A stretch of DNA of 64,000 bases from Pardosa pseudoannulata (lineage: Eukaryota > Arthropoda > Arachnida > Araneae > Lycosidae), in assembly GCA_032207245.1 (NCBI GenBank), contig CM063502.1:49361404-49425403 (forward strand), written 5' to 3'. The translations under genes and the position numbers were made by a program. This document shows, piece by piece, positions 1-11,755 of this stretch. The notes under the pieces were generated by a model. The model had not been told where the DNA came from and ran no database searches. It saw only the letters and a list, made by a program, of their open reading frames with translations. The number at the start of each line of letters is the position of its first letter. Position 1 is the stretch's first letter.

Positions 1-935
1 ACGGACAGGTACTTGTAAAAGACATTAAATATATGATATTACATAGTCTTTTGCATGGGCTTCGTTTCAAGACCGTTATTTGTCCACGGACGTCTCAGGT
101 GGTTAGATGAATAGGAAGATAAGTCGAACCTCCAACATATGGACTTTCAAGTGGAATTCGGGTTATCACTGAGGCTGCTTGGTAATCACAGTTATAAAAA
201 AGAAACAAATATATTATTTAGAAGAAAAGTGCAACAGAAGATATATTTTTAAGTTCAGAGGCAACGTTTCTAAGATACTAGATATATTTCACTTAAAAAA
301 ATCTATTCTGTAACCAATAATTTGACTTTTAGATAGTAATATTACTTTTTTAGAGTGTTCATATATTGTCACAAAGATTCGAATGAACACACCGTTTAAT
401 TTAACAGACGAATTTATTGAAGCTAAGTAACAACTCCAACTTTACAAGATCGAGAAGTTGCCTACAACTAGTGGGTATCAGCTTTTATACCCGAACAGAA
501 TATTCGAGAAATAACTAATTTACATAATAAAGAAAGATCTAGAATGTTCGAGAACATAAAGCAACAATAAGTAAAATTTTTAAATTAAAAATCCAAACTT
601 TGGGTCAACCGCCATGGCGAGCATCGAACCAACAAACCTTGGGTCTGGATCTCGTGCTTTGACCATTCGGTCACTGAGCTCGCTGGCAAACTTACTTTAT
701 ACGGCAATATTATAAATTTCGATACCCCCTCATCAAATCTCCTGTATTGATGAAATACTTGTACCATAGACACTAAATATATGACGTTAAATATTCGTTT
801 GAGTGAGAATGACCATGAGAACTCGAATTGTCCACTCACGATTCTGATGAGAAAATAAATCAAACTTCCAACATTTGGACATCCAAGTGGAATTCGGCCT
901 TTCAGTGAGGCTTATACCGTGATAACGGTTATGAA
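1..935. repeat. Diverged direct repeat pair (1-205 and about 735-935)
   Basis: Both copies share blocks in the same order: ACTTGTA-n-AGACA-TAAATATATGA, a CC-ACATnTGGACnTnCAAGTGG block followed by AATTCGG, then a TCA-TGAGGCT stretch and a GTTAT. The first copy starts at the window edge and may be longer. I cannot name the family. No coding potential seen. Confidence 0.55.
602..690 (-). repeat. tRNA-like SINE head (family different from the main SINE)
   Basis: On the minus strand the stretch begins GCCAGCGAGCTCAGTGACCG, an A-box-like region, and has a B-box-like GTTGGTTCGATGCTCG further on. It differs from the common SINE of this window and shows no clear 3' tail. A decayed tRNA gene cannot be ruled out. 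Confidence 0.4.
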
Positions 936-2600
936 ATTGAAACACAGTCAAATATCCTTATAGCACTAACACAGTTACTGATATCACTTTTCCGATGTCT
1001 CGAGTTTTGTGATATATTGATTTTTGATCCTATATCTCTTATTAAATTTATGCTTACAATCTCCTCTTTAGTCTCCTCAATTTACTCTTTAGATTTCCAG
1101 ACGATGAAAAATTAGATATTTACATACATACATTAGAACATAAATTAAAATTAAAAAAATAAATTGCAAAATTATTTTTGTCTTCAACAAAATTGAAATT
1201 TTGAAAATTAGTTGTTTGTGTTATTGTTCTCGACTGCTACAGTTATATTAGGAATTGATTCATTTCTTATTGCGAAATTTTTGTTATGAAAACAATACTT
1301 ACACATATTCAATCCATAGACACTTTTACTGTGATATAAAGTGATAAAGGACGTATCTCATGATTGTACAGTTGGAGATAATAGGAATTTTGAAGCCAGC
1401 TAGAGTGAAATCAATATCTTTACACGTATGAATGCATCAAAACAAGAATTACCTGTCCTACAAAGAGAAAGTTTAGCAATAAGCATTTATCTGCGTTCTA
1501 CAAATCATGGTTTGTAAACTTTCAATGTAAACGTGATTTTTATTTTTGATAGTAGCATATTTATTGACGGTTAAAAAATGCATTAAAACAATTCAAACTT
1601 TAATAGACTGCTATTTCTCGGGTTTCCAAGGGCCATTCAAAAACACCAAACTTGACACAACTTAATTCTATCACTATTTTTGTAGTTACTCGATGGTACT
1701 AGGATACATGTTGTAGAAAATACACACACATCGTTTACATAAAACGCTTAATGTGGATGTATATCCTATTACACATAAACTAAATTTAGCACAATTATTC
1801 GTGGTACCGTGGGAAAGTTCTCGGAAATCTTTTATTAAAATTATAATTATTTTTTTTGTCTATTTGAAGTTTATAACTAAACAAATAGAAATTTTACTGA
1901 CAATAAAGTTTACATACAACAAACAAAAGTTGCATATTTCTTACTAACATTATATATTTTCTTGATCAAAAAGTGTCTTTTTTTAGCCTATTTTTGTGAA
2001 AATACTACTTCTCTATATCTTTGGTCTTTTTAAGTTTAACCCAAGCATTTTACTTTAGAAATAAACACGTGAAATTGATTATGTGATAAAAGAAATTTGG
2101 GTATGAAGTGCAAACTTATTACTGCCATTTATTGACGATACTGCGAACAAACCGTATTGTAAAAGATAAAGGATAGCAGCAATCAATAGAAACATTTATT
2201 TAAAGTTCACTGAAGAAATGTCATTGACTTTAGAGTATGTTGCATATCTGCAACTTAGTGATACAAAGAGTTAATATGTAAGCAATTTATCACCTATTTT
2301 TCACTCATCTTACTTTGTAGATATCAAAGGATCTTTAAATGATCAAGTAACAAGTGATCTTGAAGCTGAGAAGCTTTCCTTTCAGATGAAAGTATCGAAA
2401 AAATTTTAAAACATACACGACTGATCAAAATTCAGAAAGTTTTCAGAATTTTCTCCAGAACTATTGGGCAAATTTTAATGAAATTTAAGATATAAACATA
2501 AGTTTAAATAATACAAAAATTAATTTGACAGTTAATGCGCATAATCGTGCACAACTGTTTTCAGAGTCTGAAGGTATTAAACAGTGGTTATAGATTCAAA
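936..2600. other. AT-rich stretch, nothing recognised
   Basis: Only short AT-rich open frames without family resemblance, splice context or repeats that I can identify. Confidence 0.5.
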
Positions 2601-2609
2601 CAAGAAATG

Positions 2610-3480
2610 CATTATTAGGGAATATGGAACCCTTTTATATACATACAGCATGATTTTATATTGGAAATAAGACAGTTTAGGAGTTTCTGGACCGATTTTT
2701 CCCACTCCTTCAGCAAAGCTCTTTTCAGGCTCTGGATGGTTTGGTTTGGAGCTCTACGGTCTACTGTTTTGCACATGAGGGCTAAGCAGGCTCTGGATGA
2801 TGAAAGGTGTAAAGAGAGTTGCAATATCTATCCCAGAGCATCACAGATATGCTCTATAGGACTGTGGTCTAGAGATCTGGCCAGCCAATTCATGCTACGA
2901 AAATCTTCCAGAAAATCTCATGGCAGTTTAAATCTATGTGGCAGCACTGTGCCGTCCATTTCAAGGAAACGAGAGCCAACAGCAGCTCTAATATAATAAT
3001 CATAGAAGTCCAAGATTTCATACCTTATTTCAGTTGCAGTGTCTCATTCATATATTGAGTTGTGAGGTCAACATACATGATGATTACCCAGACTATAAAA
3101 CCTCTTATGTCATAATGGTCGATTTCTTGGACATTAGAAGGTAGGTAGTTGGTCCCTTGTTCTCTCCATATGCACGTCGAGAATACATGGTTTGTCCGAA
3201 CCAAGACTGATCAGTGAATGGTCACTTATTAATCCGTGCTCCAATCACTATGATCTCTGCACCATGCTAAACGGACCTTTCGGTTCGCAGAAGTAATTGG
3301 AACGCAAACAGGTCTTCTGGCATACAACCTTCTCATGTGAAGCTTTAAGGAAGCATTAAGCCTTATCTTCCTGTGTTAGGAGAAAGCTGGGAAACTATAG
3401 CATGCCAGTTACACCTGTATGTAATAGACAAGTAGCTATCTTCTTTCCCTATCACTGCATTTGGATTTGCTTTCGATGGA
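2610..3480 (-). pseudogene. Tc1-like transposase fossil
   Basis: On the minus strand, with several frameshifts and stops, the pieces read in order as a Tc1-family DDE transposase: RRLYARRPVCVPIT, RKVRLAWCRDHSDW, TDQSWFGQTMYSRRAYGEN, FRSMNWLARSLDHSPIEHI followed by CDALG, and SLKRALLKEWEKSVQKLL followed by NCLISNIKS. These correspond to the RRP...RL.W...H..W, DES.F, W...SPDLNPIEH.WD.LG and C-terminal ALL.EW..IP...I..LI.SM blocks of the family. The D of NPIE context is changed (SLDHSPIEH). It is not functional. A 48-bp SINE fragment interrupts it at 2739-2786. Confidence 0.8.
2739..2786 (-). mobile_element. 5'-truncated SINE tail (48 bp) with perfect 13-bp TSD
   Basis: The segment is the reverse complement of the 3' tail of the window's main SINE (AGCCCTC...GTAGACCGTAG...CCAAACCAAAC). 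It is flanked by identical CAGGCTCTGGATG copies at 2726-2738 and 2787-2799, the target-site duplication expected of LINE-driven insertion. The host site is the 3' coding end of the Tc1 fossil. Confidence 0.8.
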
Positions 3481-3934
3481 TCCAGTGTCATGAAGCTGTT
3501 CCCATAAGTTGAGAATGATGTTGGCCTTTACAATGAAGTATCTACATATTTAGATATGAAACTGGCATGCTTCAAGGTTTCCCACGATTCGACACTTCTT
3601 ATTCTACCCTGTAAACGTTGAGTGTTACACATATTTTACTGTTGAATTTAAATTTAGTCGTTTATGCTCTAAGAAATTCGTCGAGGTGTGAGAGCGGATG
3701 AAATTTATCTTGCTCGCTTATAAGGACTTTTCCTATACTAGCTCTCCCCCCGCAGACGTATTTGATTATGTATTCGACGTACAATGTTTAGTTCATACTT
3801 TTAAAGCAGTAGTCTACGTATCATTCAGTCCTTTTTATGAAATTCGAAAAAAATGTGCAAAATTTCTTAACCCTTTGAGGATCGAGACCCTCTGAGTGAG
3901 ACATAAAATGTATATGAGTTTTTTTTTTTTTTGA

Positions 3935-3976
3935 TTTGGTTTTGAAGTGCTACGGTCTACGTCTTGAAACACGAGG
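3935..3976 (-). mobile_element. 5'-truncated SINE tail (about 42 bp)
   Basis: Reverse-strand match to the SINE 3' end (CTCGTG...GTAGACCGTAGCACTTC). The flanks TTTTTTTTTTGA and TTTTCTTTTGA could be a target duplication, but the sequence is low complexity. Confidence 0.55.
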
Positions 3977-5650
3977 TTTTCTTTTGAATTCCACTAAACA
4001 TACTGACTTCTTTCCTGTGTTGATCTTGATAAGTCTCACGCTTATGCTTTTTTTTTTTAACAGCAGTGACATTGTTCTTTAGATGCACAGTATGACAGTT
4101 AGAGTGTTAATTTTGAGCACCAGTGAATCATATTTTATGAATTCTTAATGGTAGTAACGATTAGGTCTGAAAACGAAAATTCATTTTTAAATTGCAACAT
4201 CGGAGAAGTTGTAAAATAAGGTCTTGAAATTTATACTAGGTAAATATTAAGATCGCGTTCCTTTTATAAAAAAGCTATATAAATAACCGATTCGTGATAT
4301 TTTTAATGAATTTTCAATTCCAAAATAATCTGGATATATTAGTTGTATTTCATACACGGTTTATTCAATACTCGGGACTATACAATAGTATAATAGCTAG
4401 TTCACTGATGTCATATACCTTCAAAGGGCAAGTTGTATTATCTTATACTATCTACAAAATAATCATTATCCACGCAAGAGTTTACAGCTTACCTGCAACG
4501 AATAATTTATATTCTGCTTTCTTGTTTCGTAGTAAGTCTATCAAAAACTCCACGATAATCTCAATTTTGATCCTTTAATCTTAATGTTTTATCAATATTA
4601 AAAGTTTTGTAAATCTGGTTTTAACGACGTAAAATCTTTACCTTGTTTCAATGAAGTGTGAAGCCCGTTTTTAGCCCTCTGCCTCCCAATCATGGTAGAT
4701 TTGTATTTTGTTAGCCGGGCATTTAGGTTCTGAAGTTGTGAACCAGGATTCATGGACATCTGTCTTTAGATCTGATATTATTTTTTATCAACTTTTTCTT
4801 GGTGATCAAAAGGTATACTCTGTTTTTCTTAGTCTAAAATTTCTTTGGTCGTTTAAGTATTCGATCGTTTTACAGAAATTAGTTTAGGTTTTAAATATTT
4901 TATAATAATGCAGTGATCCTTATAACCTATTTCAAGGCACTAAACTTCTTAATATTTAGAGGATTCTTTGTTGATTCCTGCCATGTTTGCATAAGAACAT
5001 GGACTTTTTCTTTCATATCTACATCATCGTTAGAATTTAATTCACGATTGATCAAATTGACCTCTCTTAGTCCCCATTGCCCTGTCTTACTAATGTTTTC
5101 ATTCAATGTGTGCATATTCGTAGAATATTACCTAAATGAGACAGCTGGGTTTATTCTTCGATTACAGAAAATTCCAGTTCATGGGATTAGCTTCTTTCTA
5201 TTATTTTGGCATCTCTTATGTATAGTGATGTTTTTTTGTACTGGGTTCCACCAATTTGAATTCTGATGCTGGCCTTTCATTGTCGTTTGGTTTTGTTAAG
5301 GTTCATAACTGAATAGGATTTAAACAATAGATCCATGTTTAAATAGTTCTCGTGTTCCAAACATTGACAATAGCACTCGAAACCAAACCATTCGACATCT
5401 CTATGGCGAACAAATCTTTTTGATTCTTTTGAAACGTTTTCTTTTCAAACATTGCAATCATATGTAAGAACCATATCAATATAAGTTTTCTTCTTCTACC
5501 ACTGGGATTGCTTTATATATGTTAGTTTTAAAGCTCGTATTTTGTTTGAATTTCTGCAAAATTTCAGCTTATGCAAGCGACACTTCCTTTCTTGAATATC
5601 TTGTTTCTAATTCATAGTCGAAATCCTTCCTTATAACTTTCATAATTATT
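3977..5650. other. No recognised feature
   Basis: AT-rich sequence with open frames up to 117 codons that look random in composition. No splice-bounded exon or known repeat identified. Confidence 0.45.
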
Positions 5651-5787
5651 AGGGCCAGTCTCACCAAAGTCGTTTAACGGCTAACCGCGATTAATCTCTG
5701 TTTAAACGGAGAATTGAGTCCCACCATTGGTTGGCGGCATGGGTTAATCGCGGTTAATCGTTAAACGACTTTGGTGAGACCGGGCCT
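5651..5787. mobile_element. Foldback MITE with about 45-bp inverted ends
   Basis: The left end GGGCCAGTCTCACCAAAGTC continues as GTTTAACGGCTAACCGCGATTAA; the right end is the inverse of nearly the same sequence (GGCCCGGTCTCACCAAAGTC). Such GGGCC-starting ends resemble PIF/Harbinger-type MITEs, but no clean 3-bp target duplication was resolved, so the superfamily is open. Confidence 0.75.
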
Positions 5788-5946
5788 ATAATGAATAACA
5801 CTCGCTTCCTTAGAATCGGGTTCTTTATTATTAACCTATTACAAATTCTAAAAGACTGTCCCCTGCTTTTAACTATTGATTCTCAGAACAATTTCCAATA
5901 TAGTTGGAACCTATTAAAACATTAACCCCTCTAAATTTGTAGTCTA

Positions 5947-6065
5947 TCCCACTATGGCATGGATGTTCGTAGCCGTAGGCAGCCTTTAAGCAGTAGGTCC
6001 CGGTCTCATTAACCCTCGTGTGCAAAACGGTAGACCGTAGTGCTCCAAACTAAACTAAACCAAAC
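5947..6065 (+). mobile_element. 5'-truncated SINE with 16-bp TSD
   Basis: Contains the SINE body from CCCACTATGGCATGGATG to the CTAAACTAAACCAAAC tail. It is flanked by CTAAATTTGTAGTCTA (5931-5946) and CTAAATTTGTCGTCTA (6066-6081), 15 of 16 identical. The tRNA-like head is missing. Confidence 0.85.
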
Positions 6066-7064
6066 CTAAATTTGTCGTCTACGTCGGTACTAAATTTACT
6101 TTCCGAGTGCAACATTCCTAAACTAAGAACAGGGATTTCTATATCTCTTGTCTAAGCGTAATAGAATCAACTACTAGACTTTTATTTTAATTCTTTGACC
6201 GTAGATGGTTCTATTCTGCAAAACTAGTTTAATTAAATCGCATATTCGTTTCTCTGATTTCTTATTACTGAATGCGTAACTTACACGTGGTTTTTTACTT
6301 CTCTGTCTCAATACCAGAATTTCTGTTGTTTCTCTCTTAGAGGCAATTTGGTTGAACTTTCACTTCATAAACACCATATTTTGTTGTAAGAAGAAAGAAA
6401 AAGTTACAACAATAGTATACCGTTAATTTTAATACCAAAAGGGCTGAAAGTTTAAGGATCGAATCCAAGGTGAAGATTTTAAATGGAAAATAATTATTTT
6501 TTTAATCCAGAATTTCAGTCGTTTACTCCAAAAACAGTTTACGACAGGACTAAAATATTCATCGAAACAAATGTGTAATACGTGAAGTTAACTTGCCTTT
6601 TTCACCCTTTCAACTTCTAAGCTAACTTCCCGTAACGTATCAGTAGTTAACATTTCAGTAATAGTTCTGATCTGCAAAGACAATGAAAATCAAAGAGGTA
6701 AGTTTATAATGACTTTAATTCGAATATTTTGAATAATATCGAGTTGCAAAATATTTATTATCTTTGTGATTTAATACAATTTATAATAGACTTTTAAACA
6801 ATGAAATTGTATGGTAAAACTCAACTTGTGTATACTAAAGGGATATTTTATGTAATTAAGGAGAACAACAGGACCACAAATCAGCCATCTTTTAAGGCCT
6901 TATAACGTCGTTTATATGAATAATCCTGTCAGGATTGTTAAGTCAAAATGATTTTACAAAAGAGATGTGTGTATTCAGGGAGTAGCAAAACTTTTTCGTG
7001 GGAGGGGGAGGCGTTCTCTCCATTTAACTCGTATCTTAAAATCAATACATCAACTCTTACATAA

Positions 7065-7243
7065 GAGCCGACCAATGGCCGAATGGTTAGGATGCTAGCC
7101 TTCGGAACTGGAGTTCGTCGGTTCGAATACCACTATGGTATGGATGTTCGTAGCCGTTCGGAATCGGCTTTAAGCAGTAGGTCCCGGTCTCATTAGCCCT
7201 CGTGTTGCAAAAAGTAACCCGTAGCACTCCAAAACCAACCAAC
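7065..7243 (+). mobile_element. Full-length tRNA-derived SINE, 14-bp TSD
   Basis: It starts GCCGACCAATGGCCGAATGG (A-box region), has a B-box CGGTTCGAATACCAC, then the family body GGATGTTCGTAGCCGTTCGG, and ends in CCAAAACCAACCAAC-type repeats. Perfect target duplication CAACTCTTACATAA at 7051-7064 and 7244-7257. Confidence 0.88.
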
Positions 7244-7257
7244 CAACTCTTACATAA

Positions 7258-8346
7258 ATAATACATATATACAACAGTTATCATTAAGAGGGGGGTGCAT
7301 GCGAATGTATTTGTTTTATAATTGATGAAATAATTTTCTTCACATATTTACACTTTAAATCCATTTTTTTCTCTCATTTTAAATTTCTTTATTTATCATA
7401 TTGTTAATCGTATTATGTATGTAAAACAGTATTTCGATTCCAGTTTTGTGTTTTATATCAATTTCTAGAACGTCTTATGTCCTAATTATTAACTATTGTA
7501 GTTTTAAACTATTAAATTTTTATCTTTTTTATTCTTGACATTGTTTAAAGTTTTCAACTGTTTAATTATTTAACTGTTAAATTTGCATATACTTAGTACT
7601 TAGACTTTTCCTTTTTTCATTTTTTAAAGAAAAAAAGGAAGAAATGAATTCTAGTCAGTTTCACGACATAAACGAATAACAAAATTGAAAAAATCGTGTT
7701 TTCAATTTTTCGACAGAGTGAAGAAATATTTTAAGTTTTAAAAAAAATGCAATTGTCAATAAGCACGTTCTTTTTATTATTTCAAATTTGTTTCTAAACT
7801 GAATATTTATTATCTTTCTAGGAAGATTTAAACACTTAACGGCCGTTCTATACATTTTTTCATCCTGACTCCCTAAATGCCTTATTACAGTCAACATCCA
7901 GGCGTTTATTTATGATTCCTTAAACTGGTGAAGAATGTGCAGATTTCTTGTGTAACAGCGAAAAATTTTCAACAGATTTATTCTATTTTTTGTTGACTTG
8001 TGATAAGTCCTTTATTAGGTTGAAAATTTGTCACACAAGAAACCCGCGTATTCTTAAACAGGAAAAGTTATCCTAAACTGAATCTTCTGCTTTAAACAAG
8101 TACATGTTGACGTGTAATAAGGCCTTAAAACGGGATAGATACCAGATAGATTTATACTTTTGTTTAAATTTTCATTCTAGTTAAATTTACATTCTTTCAC
8201 GCATTTGGTTTTATCCTAACAAACAGATAGTACTTAACAATAACCAATAGAAAACATAAAAGAATGTAATGTACATAAAAAATATAATCTAATCCAGTAC
8301 AATAGCATTCAAGGAAGAACGTAAATATACGAGGTCTGTCAAGTGT
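7258..8346. other. No recognised feature
   Basis: AT-rich intervening DNA; no exon, RNA or repeat recognised. Confidence 0.45.
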
Positions 8347-8972
8347 TTAACACTACATTTAGGGATGTTGATCATATATCTATTTTTACTGAAGTGAACC
8401 AATTTGACTCATACAAGAAAATTGAAGTTTTTTGTAGAGAAAATAGTTCCAAATTAATTTAAATAAAATGTTTATTATTAAAAGAATCATGGAAAATATT
8501 TTTTTTACCTATAAAATTTGTTTTTGAAACACATTTTCCGCAAACATTTCTATTACATTTATCACAATGTTGAAGTGAGTAATAATGTAGCGGAGTAGCG
8601 AAAACAAGTGACAATGGCTCCCACATACACACAAATATTGTATGTGAGGAATGCCAAATGAGAAGAGAAACAAATCACGTGCGACTTGACTGTTGCCCAG
8701 GTCTGATAGGACCAATAAATTTCATGTTATGCGATTAACTGTTAAATCATTCTTTGAGTCAAATTGGCTCACAACCATGAAAATATGTATACCGCATTTG
8801 ATAATGCGAAATGAAGGGGTCTGCGGGGAAGAGGAATGAAAGTTTACACACATTTTATTGCTTAACCAAAATCCAACGTATGGTTTTGAAAAATGATAAT
8901 TAAGTTTTACATATATATAGTGATCAAATTTTTAACGAGTCAAATTGGCTTGGTCCGTAAATCTAGTGTTAA
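8347..8972. mobile_element. piggyBac-type deletion derivative (family 1) with transposase tail
   Basis: Flanked by TTAA at both edges. The ends are inverted: CACTACATTTAGGGATG at left and the inverse of CACTAGATTTACGGACC at right. Near 8512-8560 the minus strand reads CDKCNRNVCGKCVSKTNF, the Cys-rich end typical of piggyBac transposases, degraded beyond that. A sister copy lies at 59527-60152. Too short to encode a transposase. Confidence 0.8.
8512..8560 (-). pseudogene. Remnant of piggyBac transposase Cys-rich C-terminus
   Basis: A minus-strand frame gives the CxxC...CxxC pattern CDKCNRNVCGKCVSKTNF, matching the better preserved copy at 59666-59824. The downstream Cys pair is lost. Not an independent gene. 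Confidence 0.6.
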
Positions 8973-10012
8973 GGGGTTTCGTACCTTCAAAAATATCTTG
9001 ATGTATGCTGAAATTGTATGTTTCGACAGACAAAGATTCTTAAAATACTTAATAAAAGGATGAAGACTATTGACACATTTAAAACCTATTTAGTTCTTAC
9101 GAAATTGTGGAATAGTTCGTTTTAATTCATTATAATGAATAATACAGAGCAATTAATAAAGGAGAAATAAAAAAGATGTTATATTGCATTTTGCACGACA
9201 ACTTAATTTAGAATATAGACACAATCTAAAACTTAAAACAATGGGGATCTGAAAACTGCATTCTGTGGAATGTATTAATAATACAGAAATCAATTTGGTA
9301 TAAGAAGTTCCAAAACTCATGAAACATTTGTTGAATGTAGAAGTAGAATGAAATAACTAATTTATTAAAATAATCTACCAGTTTCATTATCTGAATAATA
9401 TTAATTCTAAATATATATAAAAGAACTATATATAAGAAAACTTAGGCTTATCTGTAGAGCAGGATATTTTTTTAATCTTACGGATAGTGATATAGCAGCG
9501 TTGTAATTTCTACTACATTTGATGTTCTTCATTTTTACTATAATCAATTAGAGTAATAATTTTATTGTTTTATATCAGGTGAATCAAGTCTTGCATCTCA
9601 CAAATACAAATATAATTGTAAATGTAATTTTGTGAAACAGTTATACTCTAAAAGCTTTTTGAAGTTACCAAAGATTTTACAAATGTTTCATATAAAATAT
9701 TATTATCTTATTGCATATATATAAATAAAATTGATTTGTACATTAATTGTTGAGTTTTATTGGCATTGATTCCGTGAGTTTCGTGGAATGAATTTTGGAA
9801 AGAAATTTTTAGTTTGGTTTATCATTCAAACGCGAAGGATTCGAAAATATAAGTGACCAAATTAGGGTGAAAAGCATGACAGATTGTTATCATGTTTTAT
9901 ACTTTAGTAGCTTTGCTACAGTTTTTTTCTGTAGTTTTTGCCAAGAATGTTTGCTTTAAATCTTCGTTATGTCGGTAGTACTACTGTACCGTATGCAGGA
10001 TTTCACTAAAAT
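8973..10012. other. AT-rich; possible dispersed repeat relative at 29955-30130
   Basis: 8978-9120 shares short blocks (ATTGTATGCTGAAATTGTAT-like and CTTAAAATACTTAA) with 29955-30130. The similarity is weak and I cannot assign a family. Confidence 0.25.
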
Positions 10013-10048
10013 TGGTTTGGTTTGGAGTACTACGGTCTAATTTTTGCA

Positions 10049-10050
<2 letters not shown>
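10013..10050 (-). mobile_element. SINE 3'-tail fragment
   Basis: Reverse complement of the SINE tail, from GTTGCAAAAATTAGACCGTA to the CCAAACCAAACC repeat. It abuts the CA/TA microsatellite. Confidence 0.65.

Positions 10051-10133
<83 letters not shown>
10049..10133. repeat. (CA)n(TA)n microsatellite
   Basis: About 20 bases of alternating AC followed by about 65 of alternating AT with one GT interruption. It sits between two SINE tails. Confidence 0.95.
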
Positions 10134-10138
<5 letters not shown>

Positions 10139-10150
10139 CACCCCTTTTTT

Positions 10151-10322
10151 GGTTTGGCTTGGAGTGCTACGGTCTACTTTTTGCAACATGTGGGCTAATG
10201 AGACCGGGACCTACAGCTTAAAGCTGATTCCGAACGGCTACGAACATCCATGCCACTGTGGGATTCGAACTCATGAACTCCAGTACTGAAGGCCAGCACC
10301 CTAACCAATCGGCATCGTTCGT
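10151..10322 (-). mobile_element. Near full-length SINE
   Basis: On the minus strand it runs from a CGAACGATGCCGATTGG head, through B-box GAGTTCGAATCCCACAG and the ATGGATGTTCGTAGCCG body, to the CCAAGCCAAACC tail. It adjoins the microsatellite on its 3' side; no clear TSD was found. Confidence 0.8.
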
Positions 10323-11495
10323 CTCACCAAAAATTGGAATTAAATATAGGATAAAATATTTTTTTTTACACTTTAAGCAAAAATGCCTTTAGTCCGTAAA
10401 TGTGGGTTAAAGCATACTATCTAAAGTTTTCTTGACGTCTTAACTGATTTATAACTATATGAACATAAAAATATTTTAAAAAATTGCATTGAGTTTTGTA
10501 AATAGTTTTTAAAATATACGGAGATCAAGAAATTGTTTAAATTATTCTTCATGCAGGTAATTGTTAAATGAACAGATATATGTCCGAGATAAAAACCTAC
10601 CTCTGTTATGTATTTTCATAAACGAAAATGAAATAGAGGTCACTTTTATTGAAGCATACAAAATTCTCTTCTGATATAGGATACATATAATCAAAGTGTG
10701 GTTAAATTAGTAAATATACTCAATGTAAAATTAATGTAATCAGCAATACAAACACTTGGATGCATGTAAAGCAATTATTGATTCCATTGCAGCTATATTT
10801 AACGACATATGTCAATTCCAATTAATAAGTCACGCGATATTTGGCAGAAACAGTAGTTTAAAATCTGCCTTCTTTGTTATGGTAATAAAGCAAAGTAACT
10901 CGCACATAAGGATTGCTAGACGATACAGGAAGATTGTACGTAATTAGGGCTTTATAAAAGTAATCATTAAGCGGGGTAGCTTCCATTATCTGAATTATTG
11001 ATTTAGTCTGATCATTGTCGGTTCTACTCTGCTTATAACGTGAGATAACAGCCTGGAATATTAATGAATGCGTTTCAATTGTTACAAGTTACACGCACGG
11101 AGGCCTTCTCCGATGTTCATTTATCTCTTTTGTGTTTGTGTGTGTACATATGCCTTAAAAAATATTGGGGAAAATGCAGTATATTGTGTTTACAAAAACT
11201 ATAGCAATCCTACTCTGTGTAACGGCAAATTTTCAAGTTGTGTTGCTATATAATTAGGGAATATTTTCATTTTTGTTGATACTGTAAGAACTCCATTTCT
11301 GGTGTTTGTTGCTGTAAGGGTTGTTGACATTTTTGAATTCAAGTATATACCAGGAAATATGCAGTTGTTTCCTTTATAAGTAAAAAAAAAAACTTAGACA
11401 AAACTATTTCAGAAACGCATTAAAAAAAATAATAGCGTCACGCAGACAACCCTTACACAATTTAAAAAGCATTTACTTGGTATCTGTGTTTTAGA

Positions 11496-11755
11496 CAAGA
11501 GGGTTCTCAAGCTTTTTTTCACCATGGCATCTCTGATATTAACTCACGGCACTAATTTAGGGGTAGAATTAATCGCACCTCGAGATAACTACAGGGACAG
11601 TTCCAAGAACGTTTCATTAGTGGCAGAGAGGCAAGGGAAAACAAATTTCAATTTAATAATCTTCACAATTTCTTTAATATTTTCACAATTTTTCACCGAC
11701 TTGATTATTGCCGTACCATCTTAGAGCGACGCTACACCCAGTTTGAGAACCACAG
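11496..11755. mobile_element. Short hAT-like element (GGTTCTCAA ends)
   Basis: The left end has GAGGGTTCTCAAGCTTTTTT. The right end, read inverted, has CTGTGGTTCTCAAACTGGG, the widespread hAT (Charlie-like) terminus. About 260 bp. An 8-bp target duplication is not clear. A small open frame inside (11524-11724) has no transposase resemblance. Confidence 0.55.

Noticed and set aside
4913..5266. 117-codon frame on the plus strand
   Set aside because: Composition is like random AT-rich DNA, a 62-codon frame runs on the opposite strand, and there is no splice context or family resemblance.
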